DNA from: Actinomycetes bacterium
Lineage (GTDB): Bacteria; Actinomycetota; Actinomycetes; Actinomycetales; Cellulomonadaceae
NCBI GenBank assembly: GCA_023430425.1
Contig: JAEZAR010000003.1
Location: forward strand, 1 to 5,084
Length of the DNA: 5,084 bases
Direction: 5' to 3'
Numbering within the stretch: position 1 is the first letter of the stretch; each line of letters begins with the position of its first letter. A program made the translations under genes and the position numbers. This document shows positions 4,350 through 5,084 of this stretch, piece after piece. Under the pieces are notes generated by a model. The model did not search any database. It was given only the letters and a program-made list of their open reading frames with translations, and was not told where the DNA came from.

Positions 4350-5084
4350 CTACGCCATCGCCTCTTCCACGCAGCGCAGAGCGAGGCCCTCAAGTCTGCC
4401 CTCGTCCCGCCAGCGCTGCATCAGGGTCTGGAAGGCGTCGAAGCCCGGCCCGTAGGTTTCACCAAGATACCAACGGACCTTGGCTTCCCCTTCGTTGTTC
4501 AGATAGCTTGGCGTGCACTCGCGCTGGATCGATGTCAGATCGATCGCGGTCTCGCGCAGATGCTTGACCCACGCCTCCTGGGCCTCAAGCGTTGGCTCGA
4601 CTTCAATGGCGCCACGATCGAGCGCCTGCCTGATGATATAGGCGATATGCTCCGCTTGCGTGCCAAAGGTCACGGTCGTGGTGGCATTAAATCCGCCTTG
4701 ATAGAATCCGATGAAAAACTGGTTCGGGAAATTGTGCGCCATCATCCCGTGCAGCGTCCGGTAACCCTCGTCCCAATAATCATAAAGAGACACACCGTTG
4801 CGGCCCTCGATGAAGTCGAGGCCCCAACGCCGCCTGAGTTCACTCGTCACCTCGTAGCCGCTGGCAAAGATAAGACAGTCCACCTCATAGTTTCGGCCCT
4901 CCACCACGATGCCCGTCTCGTTGATGCGCTCAAGGCCACGCGTCTGCGAGACATCGAGCAAAGCAACGTTGGGCTGGTTGAACGCTTCAAGATAATCGTT
5001 GCTTGAGCACGGACGCTTGCAGAGTGCCCGATACCAGGGTTTGAGGGCCTCAGCCGTCGCCTTGTCTTGAATGATGGCCCCGAT
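4350..5084 (-). CDS. Baeyer-Villiger-type flavin monooxygenase, C-terminal part
   Basis: The frame stays open to the right edge, so the gene starts outside; 244 residues are visible of a family usually 540-640 long. These enzymes use FAD and NADPH to insert one oxygen atom beside a ketone, giving an ester or lactone. Numbering from the window edge, residues 14-40 (LKPWYRALCKRPC, then DYLEAFNQPNV) are the strongly conserved stretch of Baeyer-Villiger enzymes. Residues 69-78 (DCLIFASGYE) are the 'ATG' dinucleotide-binding motif, here with Ser75 in place of Thr. NQFFIGFYQGG (121-131), EHIAYII (145-151) and the tail ECTPSYLNNEG (189-199) with LEGLAL (231-236) are also typical. The FAD and NADPH Rossmann motifs and the FxGxxxHxxxW fingerprint would be upstream, so activity cannot be judged. 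A TTG at 4961 could be mistaken for a start but lies inside the conserved domain. A 153 bp gap with its own promoter separates it from the dioxygenase. Substrate unknown. Confidence 0.9.
   Translation of the reverse strand: MGAIIQDKATAEALKPWYRALCKRPCSSNDYLEAFNQPNVALLDVSQTRGLERINETGIVVEGRNYEVDCLIFASGYEVTSELRRRWGLDFIEGRNGVSLYDYWDEGYRTLHGMMAHNFPNQFFIGFYQGGFNATTTVTFGTQAEHIAYIIRQALDRGAIEVEPTLEAQEAWVKHLRETAIDLTSIQRECTPSYLNNEGEAKVRWYLGETYGPGFDAFQTLMQRWRDEGRLEGLALRCVEEAMA

Noticed and set aside
4560..5006. 148-codon plus-strand open frame over the monooxygenase
   Set aside because: Antisense to conserved Baeyer-Villiger motifs and without any recognisable domain.

Overview
The window looks like accessory catabolic DNA from an alphaproteobacterium, most likely of the sphingomonad, hyphomonad or caulobacterial type. 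This rests on the moderately high GC content, strong GC bias at third codon positions, a TonB-dependent receptor of the form these bacteria carry in large numbers, and short TAGAGCG-ended intergenic repeats. The species cannot be named from the sequence.

Layout. Positions 1-236 (+) hold what appears to be a broken piece of a hydantoinase B / oxoprolinase-type gene; its recognisable homology and codon bias stop near position 120. Next comes a 106 bp repeat (279-384) with TA-bounded terminal inverted repeats, then about 177 bp without a gene that carries a perfect 15 bp palindrome. Three genes follow on the minus strand, given here in coordinate order although they are transcribed right to left: a complete TonB-dependent outer-membrane receptor (562-3024), a complete TauD/TfdA-type Fe(II)/2-oxoglutarate dioxygenase (3384-4196), and the C-terminal 244 residues of a Baeyer-Villiger-type flavin monooxygenase whose start lies beyond the right edge (4350-5084). 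A second, nearly identical 108 bp copy of the repeat (3266-3373) sits between the dioxygenase and the receptor, so the receptor gene is bracketed by direct repeats.

How the genes may work together (inference). The receptor would bring a scarce or bulky substrate across the outer membrane. The dioxygenase would hydroxylate it or cleave a C-S or C-O bond, and the Baeyer-Villiger enzyme would insert oxygen next to a ketone. The dioxygenase has its own plausible promoter (TTGACG, 17 bp, TAGCAA) and palindromic leader sequences. The receptor has a long, AT-rich leader with overlapping inverted repeats. Separate control of each gene is therefore more likely than a tight operon.

No tRNA, rRNA, CRISPR array or autonomous transposase was seen. 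The individual protein families are known. The least ordinary features are the paired structured repeats, whose two copies differ only at a hairpin apex, and the truncated hydantoinase remnant.
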